Shown in pieces: positions 35,368 to 44,628 of a DNA stretch of 63,453 nucleotides. The notes below the pieces were generated by a model. It saw only the letters and a list, made by a program, of their open reading frames with translations. It searched no databases and had not been told where the DNA came from. Both the position numbers and the translations under genes were made by a program. The stretch lies in contig JAIDCC010000048.1 of NCBI GenBank assembly GCA_029056055.1, positions 1 to 63,453 of the forward strand, read 5' to 3'. Position 1 is the stretch's first letter; every line of letters begins with the position of its first letter. Source of the DNA: Duncaniella sp. (lineage in GTDB: Bacteria > Bacteroidota > Bacteroidia > Bacteroidales > Muribaculaceae).

Positions 35368-37524
35368 TCAATAGCCGGGGTTCTGCCAGGCTGCCTGCTG
35401 CTCTTCGGTGAGGTTTTCGCCGCTGGGCTGGAGCAGACCGTCGATGAAGGTCTGGGGAATAGGACGGAGATAGTGCTTCTTGGCGTCGAACGACACAACG
35501 TCGGGATTGAGCTTCTTGGCGCGGTTCTCAATCTGCATGGTGCGAGAGAGAGTTTCCCAGCGGACGAATTCGCCGCAGAGCTCGCGAGAGTGCTCGTTGA
35601 GGATGAAGTGGAGGGCACGGTCATACTGGCTCGATGCGCCGAGTTTGGTCATGATTGCCTCGTCTTCTGCGGGAAGGTTGTTCCAATCCCAGTTGGTCAT
35701 TTCGTTTTCGGTAGAAGCGGTGGTGGGAGCGAGGTCGTGGTTCGACAGATAGTAGGTGTTGATGCCGAGGTTCCAGCCTTCGTTAGCAGCAACGTTCTTG
35801 GGGTCATTGGTGACGTAAGATGATACCTTAGCGGCTTCGTTACCGTCGATGTAGTAACCGCGGTTTTCACCGGCATGCCATGCGGCGCGGCGGCGGACAG
35901 CGTTGATGTCTTCCTTGGCACCTGCATAGTCGTTGAGGCGAACCTTGATTTCGGCACGGATGAGGTAGGTCTCGGCCAGACGGGCGAGGATTACGTCACG
36001 CGAACCGTTGTCGCCGGCAAATGCGTTGAGGTAGCCGCAAGCGTGCTTGTTGATACCTGCCCACATGTTGTTGCCCTTAGCACCGTAAGCGGCGTCGAGG
36101 GTAGCACCGAAGGTGTGACCTACGAACTGGCCGTTCTTATACATAATCCACGAGTCGAGGATGGGGGTAGAAACGCCCGACAGACGGGTGTTCTCTTCGC
36201 GGGTAGGACGCTGGCCGGGAGTCCAGACGGGGAGACGGCCTTCTTCGTCGACGAAGTTTGCGTCGGTCTGCATGGCCTTTTCTACGGCGCCGAAGTTGAA
36301 CTTGTCATACTTGTGGTCATCCTTCTTGTTGAAGATGAAGACAACGGCGGGGTCGCCAACTTCGAAGGTGTGCTTGGTGCCGTCGGCATATTCATGCTCG
36401 TAGGCCTCAGCAGCGCCGTAGACAGTGCGGAAGCCCTTGAAGAGACGGGCGTCGTTCTTGATGTCATAGGCCGAGTAGAGGTACTCGGTAGGACGATAAC
36501 GCTGGAAGTCCTTACCGCCGGTGATACAACCACGCATCTTTTTAAGGATGGTGGTAGCGGCCCAGTTTGAGAACTGCGGGTTGAAGTGCGCGCCGAAGTT
36601 GCGGATGTTGGTACGAGCCGAGGGGAAGTCAGCGCTCTGGGGAGCCACCATGAGGAGCTCGTTGCTCTTCTCGATGTCGCAGTCAGGCTTGGTCCATGCT
36701 CCGTAGAGGTCGGTTACGTTAGGCTCGAGCGAACGTGCCGAGATGGCGTAGTTGGCTGCTTCGAGACCTTTCTTGAGGTAGTCGTTCTTCACGTCTGCGT
36801 TCCATGAGCTGTTGCGTTCGGAAGCTGCGAAGAGGTAAGCCTTGGCGAGGAAGTGAGCGGCAGATGCCTTGGTCCAGGTGACGCCGGGACCCATGAACGA
36901 CTGGTCTTCACCGTTGAAGAGGTCGTAGGCGGTCTGGAAGTCGGAGATTACCTGCTCCCAGCATTCTTTCGGGGTCTTAACGTCGAAGGTGCGGATAACG
37001 CCTGCAGCGGGCTCGGTCTGGAGCACGCAGCGGCCATACTGAGCGGTGAGCTGATAGTAGTTGAAGCCGCGGAGGAAGTAGGCCTGTGCGAGACATGCTT
37101 TGCGGATAGCTTCGTCTTCCACGAGGTCGGCCGACGCGATGATGGTGTTGGCCGATGCGATGCCGTAGTAGAGTTCGTCCCAGATTGAGTTGTTTGTGCC
37201 TGTGTTGTTGTTGACCTTACTGAAGACGGGAGCCATACGCACGTCGTAGGTGAGCCACATTTCGTTGCAGGCGTCGGTGCCGATGCCGAATTCGTCGGTG
37301 CCGAGCATGGTCTGCACGTCGCCGTTGCCTTCGTAGCCTGCCCACCAGCGGATGTGACCGTAGAGGGTCTTGGTGAGGGCCTGGATACCTTCGGCAGTCT
37401 GGAAGTATGATGTGTCATACTGTGCAGGAAGAGTCTCATCGAGGAAGTCGTCGGAGCAGGCGGTGAAACCGGCCACTGCTGTAGAAGCGACGAGACCTAC
37501 TGCAAGATATTTGAAGAAATTCAT
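35368..37524 (-). CDS. SusD/RagB-family outer-membrane nutrient-binding lipoprotein
   Basis: 718 residues from the ATG at 37524 (MNFFKYLAVGLVAST). The lipobox AGFTACSDD puts the lipidated Cys at about 23, so it should sit on the cell surface. TPR-like helices and the SusD layout follow (FLRGFNYYQLTAQYG at about 148-162, and the late LAETYLIRAEIKVRLNDY). SusD proteins close over the SusC barrel and hand over glycans or peptides. It follows susC by 29 bp. The length is larger than classic SusD (about 550); the substrate is unknown. Confidence 0.93.
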   Translation of the reverse strand: MNFFKYLAVGLVASTAVAGFTACSDDFLDETLPAQYDTSYFQTAEGIQALTKTLYGHIRWWAGYEGNGDVQTMLGTDEFGIGTDACNEMWLTYDVRMAPVFSKVNNNTGTNNSIWDELYYGIASANTIIASADLVEDEAIRKACLAQAYFLRGFNYYQLTAQYGRCVLQTEPAAGVIRTFDVKTPKECWEQVISDFQTAYDLFNGEDQSFMGPGVTWTKASAAHFLAKAYLFAASERNSSWNADVKNDYLKKGLEAANYAISARSLEPNVTDLYGAWTKPDCDIEKSNELLMVAPQSADFPSARTNIRNFGAHFNPQFSNWAATTILKKMRGCITGGKDFQRYRPTEYLYSAYDIKNDARLFKGFRTVYGAAEAYEHEYADGTKHTFEVGDPAVVFIFNKKDDHKYDKFNFGAVEKAMQTDANFVDEEGRLPVWTPGQRPTREENTRLSGVSTPILDSWIMYKNGQFVGHTFGATLDAAYGAKGNNMWAGINKHACGYLNAFAGDNGSRDVILARLAETYLIRAEIKVRLNDYAGAKEDINAVRRRAAWHAGENRGYYIDGNEAAKVSSYVTNDPKNVAANEGWNLGINTYYLSNHDLAPTTASTENEMTNWDWNNLPAEDEAIMTKLGASSQYDRALHFILNEHSRELCGEFVRWETLSRTMQIENRAKKLNPDVVSFDAKKHYLRPIPQTFIDGLLQPSGENLTEEQQAAWQNPGY

Positions 37525-37553
37525 TGTTTTCTTAGGTTTAGATAGATTGAGGA

Positions 37554-40500
37554 TTAGAAGCCGATTTCGAGACCCACTACCCATGAGCGGTTGTAGTAGG
37601 AGTTGCCGGTGTCGAGGTCGATGCCGTCAACGCTCTGGTGGATGTCGAAGGGATTGATTACCTGGCCATAGATTTTGAGGTTCTGGATGGTGAGGCGGTT
37701 TACGAGGCTGCGGGGGAAGTTGTAGCCGAGAGAGATGTTGCGCACACGCACGAGGTTGCCTTTCTTATAGGAGAGTGCATCCTTGTAGGCGTCGTTGTCA
37801 CCGGTATCAACCGAGGTGAGGTAAGGCATCTGGCGGTCTGCGCCGGTGTTGTCGGGAGTCCAGTAGTCGGTGGCCGAGCCGAGCTGACCGAAGCCGCTGA
37901 GGGCAACCTTCTTCTGAATCCAGTAGTTGAACTTGCCGTAAATCATGAACGAGAGGTCGATGCCCTTCCAGGTGAAGGTGTTGGTCCAACCGGCGGTGAC
38001 GCGGGGGCGCTTCGAGCCTACGATGACGCGGTCTTCGTCGTCCATCTTGTAGTCGCCGTTGACGTCGTGGGGACGTACGCGGCCGGGCTGGAATTTCTCA
38101 CCGTTTTCGTTCCACTTGGCCATCTCGGCGAGGTCTTCGGGAGTGTTCTGCCAGATACCGTCGGCGGTGTAGCCGTAGTAGACGCTGAGTGCTTCGCCGA
38201 TGAACCAGCTGTTCGAAACGTCGTCGTTCTTACCGTATGCGAGCTCGTCGATGCGGTCTTTCTGCCATGCGAGGTTGAACGATGTGGTCCAGTCGAAGTC
38301 GCGGGTCTGAACGGGGATTGCGTTAAGAGTGAATTCGACACCCTTGTTAGAGGTCTTGCCGACGTTAGCCTTGGTCTTTTCGTAACCGGTGACGGTGGGC
38401 ACGTTCATGTCGAGGAGGAGGTCTTTGGTCTTCGACCAGTAAACTTCGACGCTACCGTTGATGCGGTTGTTGAGGAAGCCGTAGTCGATACCGATGTTCC
38501 ACTGGGTGGTCTTCTCCCAACCCACTGAGAGGTTGGCCATGACGAGGGTGTTCTTGACAGCAGAGGGTTCGTTGGTGGTGTAACCCTTGTCCATCGAGCC
38601 GTTGCCGGTGGGGATGTAGAGGCTCTGGATTGCACCGAGAGTTGCATAGGGGTCGATGGCCGAGTTACCGGTAGTACCGACACCTGCGCGGAGCTTAAGG
38701 TTGGTGAGCCAGTCTACGTCGTTGAGGAAGTTTTCCTGCTGGATGCGCCAGCCGAGTGACATCGAGGGGAAGAATGCCCATTTGCGACCCTTGGAGAGCT
38801 GCGAGGCACCGTCCCAACGGGCTGATGCGGTGAGGAGGTAGCGGTCGTTGAAGCCATAGTTCACACGAATCATGTAAGATTCGAGCTGACGCTTGTTGAG
38901 ACCGGTGCCCATGCTTGCGCTGTTGTCCTTGTCGGTGATGTCTTTCGAGCCCATAGCGTTCCAAAGCCAGCGGTCCTGCTCGATGTTATTAATAGACATA
39001 TTACCGGTTTGGTAGTCATACTTGGTGGCCGACTGGAGAAGGGTAAGACCTACGTTGTGCTTCTTGTCGAAGGTGCGGTTGTAGGTAATCATGTTGTCGA
39101 GAGTCCACGAGAAGTCGCGGCGGGTCTGCCAGCGTGCGGTGTTCGAACCTTTTTTATAATAGATGTAGGCAGATTCAGTGTCGATGTAGTCGCCCTGACG
39201 CCAGTTGCGGTAGTCGGGACCGAAAGAAATCTTGTATTCAAGACCCTTGAGGGGTGACCAGATTTCGCCGAAGTGGAGCTGTGCCGAGAAGGCGCCGAGG
39301 AAACGCCAGGTCTCGCGGTTTGAGATATTGTGCTCCCATTCGTTGATGGGGTCATACTGCTCCTTGTCGCCACCGGGGTTGAAGATGCGCTCGCCGTCTT
39401 CGGTGGTGGGATAAGAGTAGCGGAGGTTCTTCTTGTAGAGTTCGTAGATGCCCGCAGCCGAGTTGGTCGACGAGGGAGCGTACGACGATGACATACCGTA
39501 GTCCTGCTCTTCGCGCGAACCGTTGATGCTCATCTGGATGGTCATCCACTTCACGGGAGTGATGCTGGCACCGAGACGGAAGGTGTAACGGTTGTACTCC
39601 TGACCGTACTGTGTGCCCTTGTTGTTGAGGTAGCCGAACGAACCGAAAGCGTTCATCTTTTCAGTACCGCCCGAAGCCGATACGGTGTGCTCGTTGACAA
39701 CACCGGTGCGGGTGGCCATACCGGTCCAGTCTACGTCTTCAACGGCGTTGCGGTTCCACGAGCCGGTGGCCCAACCGTTCATCACGTTGTTGTAAGAACG
39801 TTCGTCGAGGGTAGCGAAGAGGATTTCGTCGCTTGCCTTGGTGGGCTTGCGGGGGTCGGCATACTTTTCGGGGTCGGCGTTGTAAGCAGCCCAACGACGA
39901 TAGTCGATGTAGTCGGCGGCAGATGCGGCTTTGTCGCGGTCTACGAGGTTCTGCCAGGTGACAGAGCCCGAGTAGTTGAGCGAGAACTGGCCGGCCTTAC
40001 CCTGCTTGGTGGTAACGATAACAACACCGTTGGCACCACGCGAACCGTAGATTGCGGTAGCCGATGCGTCCTTGAGGATGTCGATGCTCTCGATGTCGCG
40101 GGGGTTGATGGTCTCGATGCCGGAAGCCGACATGAGGGGCACACCGTCGACAACGTAGAGGGGCGAGTTGGAAGCGCCGAGCGAACGTTCACCGCGGATG
40201 CGGATAGAAGCTACGGTACCGGGACGCTCCGAAGTGCCGATATCGACACCTGCGGCCTTACCCTGAAGACCTTCGAGTGCGTTAGATACGGGGCGCGAGG
40301 TGAGCTCGTCGGCACCAACGTGGGTGAGGGCGCCGGTCACGTCTGATTTCTTGGCTGAGCCGTAACCTACGACAACGACTTCGTCGAGGAGTTCGGCGTC
40401 GGGACGGAGCTGCACGTTGAAGTGAGTCTGGCCCTTGACATCGATGTTCTGAGCGGCGTAACCTACATAAGTGATTACGAGGGTGCCGTTAGAGGGAACG

Positions 40501-40727
40501 TTCTTGAGCGAGAAGTTACCGTCGATGTCGGTCACTGTGACGTTCTGTGTACCTTTGAGGGTGACTGTGGCACCGATGACGGGATCCTGGTTCTCGTCGA
40601 GCACATTACCCGTGACATTGAGGTTCTGTGCCTGCGCCACAATAGCAAGGAGGAAGCAAGCTGTAAACAGCCACATTCTCCGCAGGAAGCCGCCTGAAGC
40701 AGTCCTTTGTGTTTTGCAGTTTTCCAT
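37554..40727 (-). CDS. SusC/RagA-family TonB-linked outer-membrane transporter
   Basis: 1057 residues. A signal peptide ends near AIVAQAQ (about 33; the inner ATG at residue 18 may be the true start). Then come a carboxypeptidase-regulatory-like domain (VTGNVLDENQDPVIGATVTLKG, about 38 on), the DEVVVVGYGSAKKSDVTGA box (about 115-133), the TonB plug with LYVVDGVPL and YGSRGANGVV, and a 22-strand barrel ending in ...GLEIGF. It imports bulky nutrients with energy from TonB-ExbBD. Operon with susD; no enzymes or sensor genes adjoin, so the substrate cannot be named. Confidence 0.96.
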   Translation of the reverse strand: MENCKTQRTASGGFLRRMWLFTACFLLAIVAQAQNLNVTGNVLDENQDPVIGATVTLKGTQNVTVTDIDGNFSLKNVPSNGTLVITYVGYAAQNIDVKGQTHFNVQLRPDAELLDEVVVVGYGSAKKSDVTGALTHVGADELTSRPVSNALEGLQGKAAGVDIGTSERPGTVASIRIRGERSLGASNSPLYVVDGVPLMSASGIETINPRDIESIDILKDASATAIYGSRGANGVVIVTTKQGKAGQFSLNYSGSVTWQNLVDRDKAASAADYIDYRRWAAYNADPEKYADPRKPTKASDEILFATLDERSYNNVMNGWATGSWNRNAVEDVDWTGMATRTGVVNEHTVSASGGTEKMNAFGSFGYLNNKGTQYGQEYNRYTFRLGASITPVKWMTIQMSINGSREEQDYGMSSSYAPSSTNSAAGIYELYKKNLRYSYPTTEDGERIFNPGGDKEQYDPINEWEHNISNRETWRFLGAFSAQLHFGEIWSPLKGLEYKISFGPDYRNWRQGDYIDTESAYIYYKKGSNTARWQTRRDFSWTLDNMITYNRTFDKKHNVGLTLLQSATKYDYQTGNMSINNIEQDRWLWNAMGSKDITDKDNSASMGTGLNKRQLESYMIRVNYGFNDRYLLTASARWDGASQLSKGRKWAFFPSMSLGWRIQQENFLNDVDWLTNLKLRAGVGTTGNSAIDPYATLGAIQSLYIPTGNGSMDKGYTTNEPSAVKNTLVMANLSVGWEKTTQWNIGIDYGFLNNRINGSVEVYWSKTKDLLLDMNVPTVTGYEKTKANVGKTSNKGVEFTLNAIPVQTRDFDWTTSFNLAWQKDRIDELAYGKNDDVSNSWFIGEALSVYYGYTADGIWQNTPEDLAEMAKWNENGEKFQPGRVRPHDVNGDYKMDDEDRVIVGSKRPRVTAGWTNTFTWKGIDLSFMIYGKFNYWIQKKVALSGFGQLGSATDYWTPDNTGADRQMPYLTSVDTGDNDAYKDALSYKKGNLVRVRNISLGYNFPRSLVNRLTIQNLKIYGQVINPFDIHQSVDGIDLDTGNSYYNRSWVVGLEIGF

Positions 40728-40849
40728 TAAAGGATAGATTTTGGGTTAAAATTTATAGAAACGAAATTATGTGTTCTAAGATGTAACGCTGACGGACGTT
40801 TGCATGGTATTTTGTCGCAAAATCGGACGTCTAAGGTTTGTATCGGCTG

Positions 40850-40881
40850 CAAAATTAATGTAATTTTAGTTATCAGCCAAA
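40850..40881 (-). promoter_or_regulatory. Promoter of susC-susD
   Basis: TTTG (40878-40881), 20-bp spacer, TAATTTTG (40850-40857) on the minus strand. It leaves a leader of about 115 nt before the susC ATG, longer than for most genes here and so a place for post-transcriptional control. Confidence 0.7.
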
Positions 40882-40959
40882 TTTTTTTACATATTTTTTC
40901 AAAAAATCAGTAAACGGGTTATTGTCGGGTTTACATTAACGCGACCGCTCGCTCCCCAC

Positions 40960-41035
40960 ATGAAAGAAGGCCTCCCGAGACACGCAGCATCTTTTGTATC
41001 AGCTTAGTAGCCGATGCCGCGCGCTTCGGGAGACC
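40960..41035 (-). terminator. Terminator-like hairpin after the KDG kinase gene
   Basis: On the minus strand GGTCTCCCGA (41035-41026) pairs with TCGGGAGGCC (40978-40969), with one mismatch, and is followed by TTCTTTC. Likely the 3' end of the kdu/kdg transcript. Confidence 0.5.
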
Positions 41036-41167
41036 GAAAAGTATTATGTAATGAAAACGTGCTTTTGAGGAGTCATGCACCTCGACGGGGGTAATTCGCG
41101 ATTCTGCAACGCTCGCATCACCGGTGTGGATGCGGGGGTTGTCTCGGTGAGGCGCCCGGCCTGTCAC

Positions 41168-41210
41168 ACGTGCCAAAGGCACGCCAAAGGCACGTCCGTA
41201 CATAGTCGCG
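41168..41210. repeat. Copy of palindromic repeat family B
   Basis: ACGTGCC..GGCAC with a partial internal duplication (GCCAAAGGCAC twice), followed by GTCCGTACATAGTCGCGA. It matches the copy at 63100-63132 apart from the duplication. Confidence 0.65.
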
Positions 41211-41226
41211 ATGGGTGGCGCAATGC

Positions 41227-42246
41227 TTAGCGCTGCACGCGGCCGTTGGCCGAACCGCCGGCGAGAGCCTTCACTTCGTCAACGGTGACAAGGTTGAAGT
41301 CGCCGGGGATGGTCTGCTTCAGAGCCGACGCAGCCACGGCAAACTCGAGAGCTTCACCCTGCGAAGGCATGGTGAGGAGACCGTAGATGAGGCCGCCCGA
41401 GAACGAGTCGCCGCCGCCTACGCGGTCGATGATGGGGTTGATGTCGTAGCGCTTGCTTTCGTAGAACTCGGTGCCGTTGTAAATCATGGCCTTCCAGCCG
41501 TTGTGGGTAGCCGAGAACGATTCGCGGAGGGTAGAAGCTACATACTTGAAGCCGAATTCCTTAGCCATGGCTTCGAAGATGCCCTTGTAGCCTTCGGCAT
41601 TGGTCTCGCCGCCTTCAACGTCGGCGTCGGGTTTGAAGCCGAGGCAGAGTTCGGCGTCTTCCTCGTTGCCGATGCAGACGTCGACATACTTCATGAGGGG
41701 GCGCATGATTGACTGAGCCTTTTCCTTGGTCCAGAGTTTCTTGCGGAAGTTGAGGTCGACCGAAACGGTGACGCCGTGACGCTTGGCAGCTTCGCAGGCG
41801 AGGCGGGTCAGCTCGGCGGCTTTGTCGGAGATGGCGGGGGTGATGCCGCTCCAGTGGAACCAGTCGGCACCTTCCATGATGGCGTCGAAGTCGAAGTCGG
41901 TGGGGTCGGCTTCAGCGATAGCGCTGTGGGCGCGGTCGTAGATAACCTTCGAGGGACGCATCGAGGCACCGGTCTCGCAGTAGTAGATGCCTACACGGTC
42001 GCCGCCGCGGGCGATGTGGTCGGTCTTGACGCCATAGCGACGGAGTGCGTTGACAGCGGCCTGGCCGATTTCGTGCTTGGGGAGCTTCGACACGAAGTAA
42101 GCGTCGAGGCCGTAGTTGGCGCACGACACAGCCACGTTGGCTTCGCCGCCGCCCCAGATTACGTTGAAATTGTCTACTTCAAGGAAGCGCGAGCATCCTT
42201 CGGGTGAGAGGCGAAGCATGATTTCGCCTAATGTAACGACTTTCAT
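41227..42246 (-). CDS. PfkB-family sugar kinase, probable 2-keto-3-deoxygluconate kinase
   Basis: 339 residues. The ribokinase fold is clear: GGGEANVAVSCANYG near the N-terminus (about 32-46) and the catalytic DRVGGGDSFSGG (about 272-283) with the general-base Asp. The start MKVVTLGEIMLRLSPEG resembles KDG kinases. With kduI and kduD on the same strand, phosphorylation of 2-keto-3-deoxygluconate to KDPG is the likely reaction; the aldolase that would follow is not in the window. It is 64 bp behind the NfnB-like gene. Confidence 0.85.
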   Translation of the reverse strand: MKVVTLGEIMLRLSPEGCSRFLEVDNFNVIWGGGEANVAVSCANYGLDAYFVSKLPKHEIGQAAVNALRRYGVKTDHIARGGDRVGIYYCETGASMRPSKVIYDRAHSAIAEADPTDFDFDAIMEGADWFHWSGITPAISDKAAELTRLACEAAKRHGVTVSVDLNFRKKLWTKEKAQSIMRPLMKYVDVCIGNEEDAELCLGFKPDADVEGGETNAEGYKGIFEAMAKEFGFKYVASTLRESFSATHNGWKAMIYNGTEFYESKRYDINPIIDRVGGGDSFSGGLIYGLLTMPSQGEALEFAVAASALKQTIPGDFNLVTVDEVKALAGGSANGRVQR

Positions 42247-42310
42247 TGATATTATCGGTTAATGTTTGATTATAGAATTCAGTTTTTTAGTGAGGAAGGA
42301 GTAGTGAGGG

Positions 42311-43840
42311 TCAGGAGAGCGAGGCGCGCTCGATGATGCGGGCGAAAGCGTCGCTCATGGCTGCGGCGGCGCGTCGGCCGTCGCCCATGGCGAGAATCAC
42401 CGTGGCGGCGCCGCGCACGATGTCGCCGCCGGCATAGATGGAGGGGCGCGACGAACGGCCCGATTCGGTGTCGACCGAAATCAGTCCGTGACGCATGTGC
42501 AGACGTTCGTCGAGTTCGCCGGGAGGATTGGGCAGGTAGCCCACGCAGACCACCACGAGGTCGACGTCAAGCGTCTCAATCGCTCCGGGGATGGCCACGG
42601 GCGAGCGTCGGCCCGATTCGTCAGGCTCGCCAAGCTCCATGCGTTGCAGACGCATCGCGCAGAGCGACCCGTTTTCGTCGGCGAGGTATTCCACAGGGTT
42701 GTGGAGGGTGAGGAATTCCACTCCCTCCTCGCGTGCGTGGCGCACCTCCTCCTCACGGGCAGGCATCTCGGACGCTGAACGGCGGTAGACAATCATGGCC
42801 TTCTCGGCCCCGAGCCTGCGCGCGGCGCGCACGGCATCCATGGCCGTGTTGCCCGCTCCGATTACCGCTACCCTCTTGCGTTGGAGGGTCATGACGTTCT
42901 GGCCGTAGATGTCTTCCTTGGCCTTGGCGTTGTAGCGCAGCAGGTATTCGTTGGCGGTCATCACGCCGGGAAGGTTTTCGCCGGGTATGCCCATGAAGCG
43001 GGGTTTGCCGGCGCCGGTGGCCACGAAGACACCTTTGAAACCCCGGGCCTGGAGTTCGTCAAACGAGAGCGTGGTGCCCACGCAGGTGTTCTTGACAAAT
43101 TTCACTCCGAGTTCGGCCACGCGGGCTATCTCGGCGTTGACCACATCTTTGGGCAGACAGAATTCGGGGATACCGTATTTGAGCACGCCTCCCAGACGGT
43201 CGAGCGCCTCGAAGACGGTGACGTCGTAGCCGCGCTTGGCCATGTCGCCGGCGAAGGCGAGTCCCGAGGGGCCGGAGCCGATGACGGCGATGCGGATGCC
43301 TCCGAAGAAGGGCGAGGCGATTTTGGCCACGGTGGGCACCGAGGGGGCGTAGCCTTCCTGACGCGACACTTCGCGGTTGAAGTCGGCCACGAATCGCTCC
43401 AGATTGCCAATCGCCACCGGGGGCTTCTTCATCTTGTTGTAGATGCAGCCTGCCTCACACTGTTTTTCCTGCGGGCAGACGCGGCCGCACACGGCTGGGA
43501 GCACCGTGGTGAGCGAGAGCACTTCGAGCGCCTCGGCAAAGTTGCGCCGTTCGACGTTTTTGATGAACGCCGGGATGTGGTTGGCCACGGGACACCCCTT
43601 CATGCATCCGGGGTCGGGGCAGTCGAGGCAACGGCGCGCTTCGAGCACGGCCTGTTCTATCGAAAGGCCCTGATTGACTTCGTCGTTACACTTGATGCGG
43701 TAGTCGGTGGCGATTTCGGGCATCTCGACGCGCGGCAGCGTGGTGCGCTCCTTCGTCGAAAGGCGGCGGCGCAACTCCTCGCGCCACGGGGCGTCGCGGT
43801 TGACGAGTTCCTCTGAGCCTGAGTAGAGATTTTGGTTCAT
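42311..43840 (-). CDS. NfnB/SudA-type NADPH oxidoreductase (glutamate synthase small-subunit family)
   Basis: 509 residues. The N-terminus has the two 4Fe-4S Cys clusters (CLDCPDPGCMKGCP at about 72-85 and CGRVCPQEKQCEAGC at about 118-132). Two Rossmann folds follow, AVIGSGPSGLAFAGDMAKRG (about 184-203) for FAD and VAVIGAGNTAMDAVRAA (about 328-344) for NADPH. The family includes GltD, but with the partner gene overlapping by 4 bp (43837-43840) it fits NfnB of the bifurcating NADH-ferredoxin:NADP+ transhydrogenase or SudA of sulfide dehydrogenase. Confidence 0.85.
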   Translation of the reverse strand: MNQNLYSGSEELVNRDAPWREELRRRLSTKERTTLPRVEMPEIATDYRIKCNDEVNQGLSIEQAVLEARRCLDCPDPGCMKGCPVANHIPAFIKNVERRNFAEALEVLSLTTVLPAVCGRVCPQEKQCEAGCIYNKMKKPPVAIGNLERFVADFNREVSRQEGYAPSVPTVAKIASPFFGGIRIAVIGSGPSGLAFAGDMAKRGYDVTVFEALDRLGGVLKYGIPEFCLPKDVVNAEIARVAELGVKFVKNTCVGTTLSFDELQARGFKGVFVATGAGKPRFMGIPGENLPGVMTANEYLLRYNAKAKEDIYGQNVMTLQRKRVAVIGAGNTAMDAVRAARRLGAEKAMIVYRRSASEMPAREEEVRHAREEGVEFLTLHNPVEYLADENGSLCAMRLQRMELGEPDESGRRSPVAIPGAIETLDVDLVVVCVGYLPNPPGELDERLHMRHGLISVDTESGRSSRPSIYAGGDIVRGAATVILAMGDGRRAAAAMSDAFARIIERASLS

Positions 43841-44604
43841 ACGTAGTTGCGCTGTCGGTTAAGAAGTTGGGTGAAGTCTACTTCGTAGGCGTCGAACGTC
43901 GGGCCGTCGATACACGTCAGCTTGCGTTCGCCTCCCACCATGACGCGGCAGATGCCACAGATGCCCACGCCGTCGAGCATAATCATGTTGAGAATGCAGC
44001 GGGCGGGGATGCCGAGCGAGCGGGCGGTCTCGGTGAGGAGTCGCAGCAGGTCGGAGGGGCCGGTCATCACGATGAGGTCCACCTTCTCGCGGGCGGCGAT
44101 TTCGGTGATGAGTGCGGCGGCGCGCTCTTTGTTGGCCGAGTGGAAGAGCTCGTCGCTCCAGCGGCGGGCGTTAGGCACGAGGCAGGTGTTCTGCTCCGAA
44201 AATTCCGACAGGATGGTGAGCACCCGGCAGCCGGCATCCTTGAGGGCGTGCATCACGGGCAACACTGGCACGAAACCCTCGCCGTCGCCGATGCAGAGCA
44301 CGGTGCCGTAGTCGGCCACCTCGAACGCCTGACCCAGCGGGCCGAGCAGATTGGGCAACTCGCGCCCGGGATGGAGCGAATTGATGAGGTGGGTGAGGCG
44401 GGCTCCCTTGTGAATGATTATCGTGAACGTGCCCTCTTCGGGCGACGCGTCGACTATCGAGAAAGGTATGCGCGGCTGGTCTTCGCTGAAACGTATCATC
44501 ACGAAGTGGCCGGCACGCGCCGAGCGGGCGATAGCCTCGTCGGCTATCACCACTTCGGCCGTGTTTTCCGAATGTCTGTGTATTTCCTTTATGGTTGCTA
44601 CCAT
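43837..44604 (-). CDS. NfnA/SudB-type FAD/NAD-binding subunit with 2Fe-2S site
   Basis: 255 residues. A ferredoxin-reductase-like fold: the FAD part has RIPFSIVDASPEEGTF (about 45-60), the NAD part GDGEGFVPVLPVMHALKDAG, and the C-terminus carries GVGICGICRVMVGGERKLTC (about 213-232) for a 2Fe-2S cluster, as in PyrK and NfnA. Together with the downstream gene it should move electrons between NAD(H), ferredoxin and NADP(H) in the cytoplasm. It starts 24 bp after kduI, so it probably belongs to the uronate transcript. Confidence 0.86.
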   Translation of the reverse strand: MVATIKEIHRHSENTAEVVIADEAIARSARAGHFVMIRFSEDQPRIPFSIVDASPEEGTFTIIIHKGARLTHLINSLHPGRELPNLLGPLGQAFEVADYGTVLCIGDGEGFVPVLPVMHALKDAGCRVLTILSEFSEQNTCLVPNARRWSDELFHSANKERAAALITEIAAREKVDLIVMTGPSDLLRLLTETARSLGIPARCILNMIMLDGVGICGICRVMVGGERKLTCIDGPTFDAYEVDFTQLLNRQRNYV

Positions 44605-44628
44605 AGAAATCTTTGGGTGAGACTGTGC

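Larger units (their letters stand above)
40728..41226. other. Noncoding gap between susC and the sugar kinase gene
   Basis: 499 bp. It holds the susC leader and promoter (to 40881), an A+T-rich stretch, a terminator-like hairpin (40960-41035) and a repeat copy at 41168-41210. No credible gene. Confidence 0.7.

Noticed and set aside
40931-41203. 90-residue minus-strand frame between kinase and susC genes
   Set aside because: It spans a repeat copy and a terminator hairpin; the translation follows those elements.
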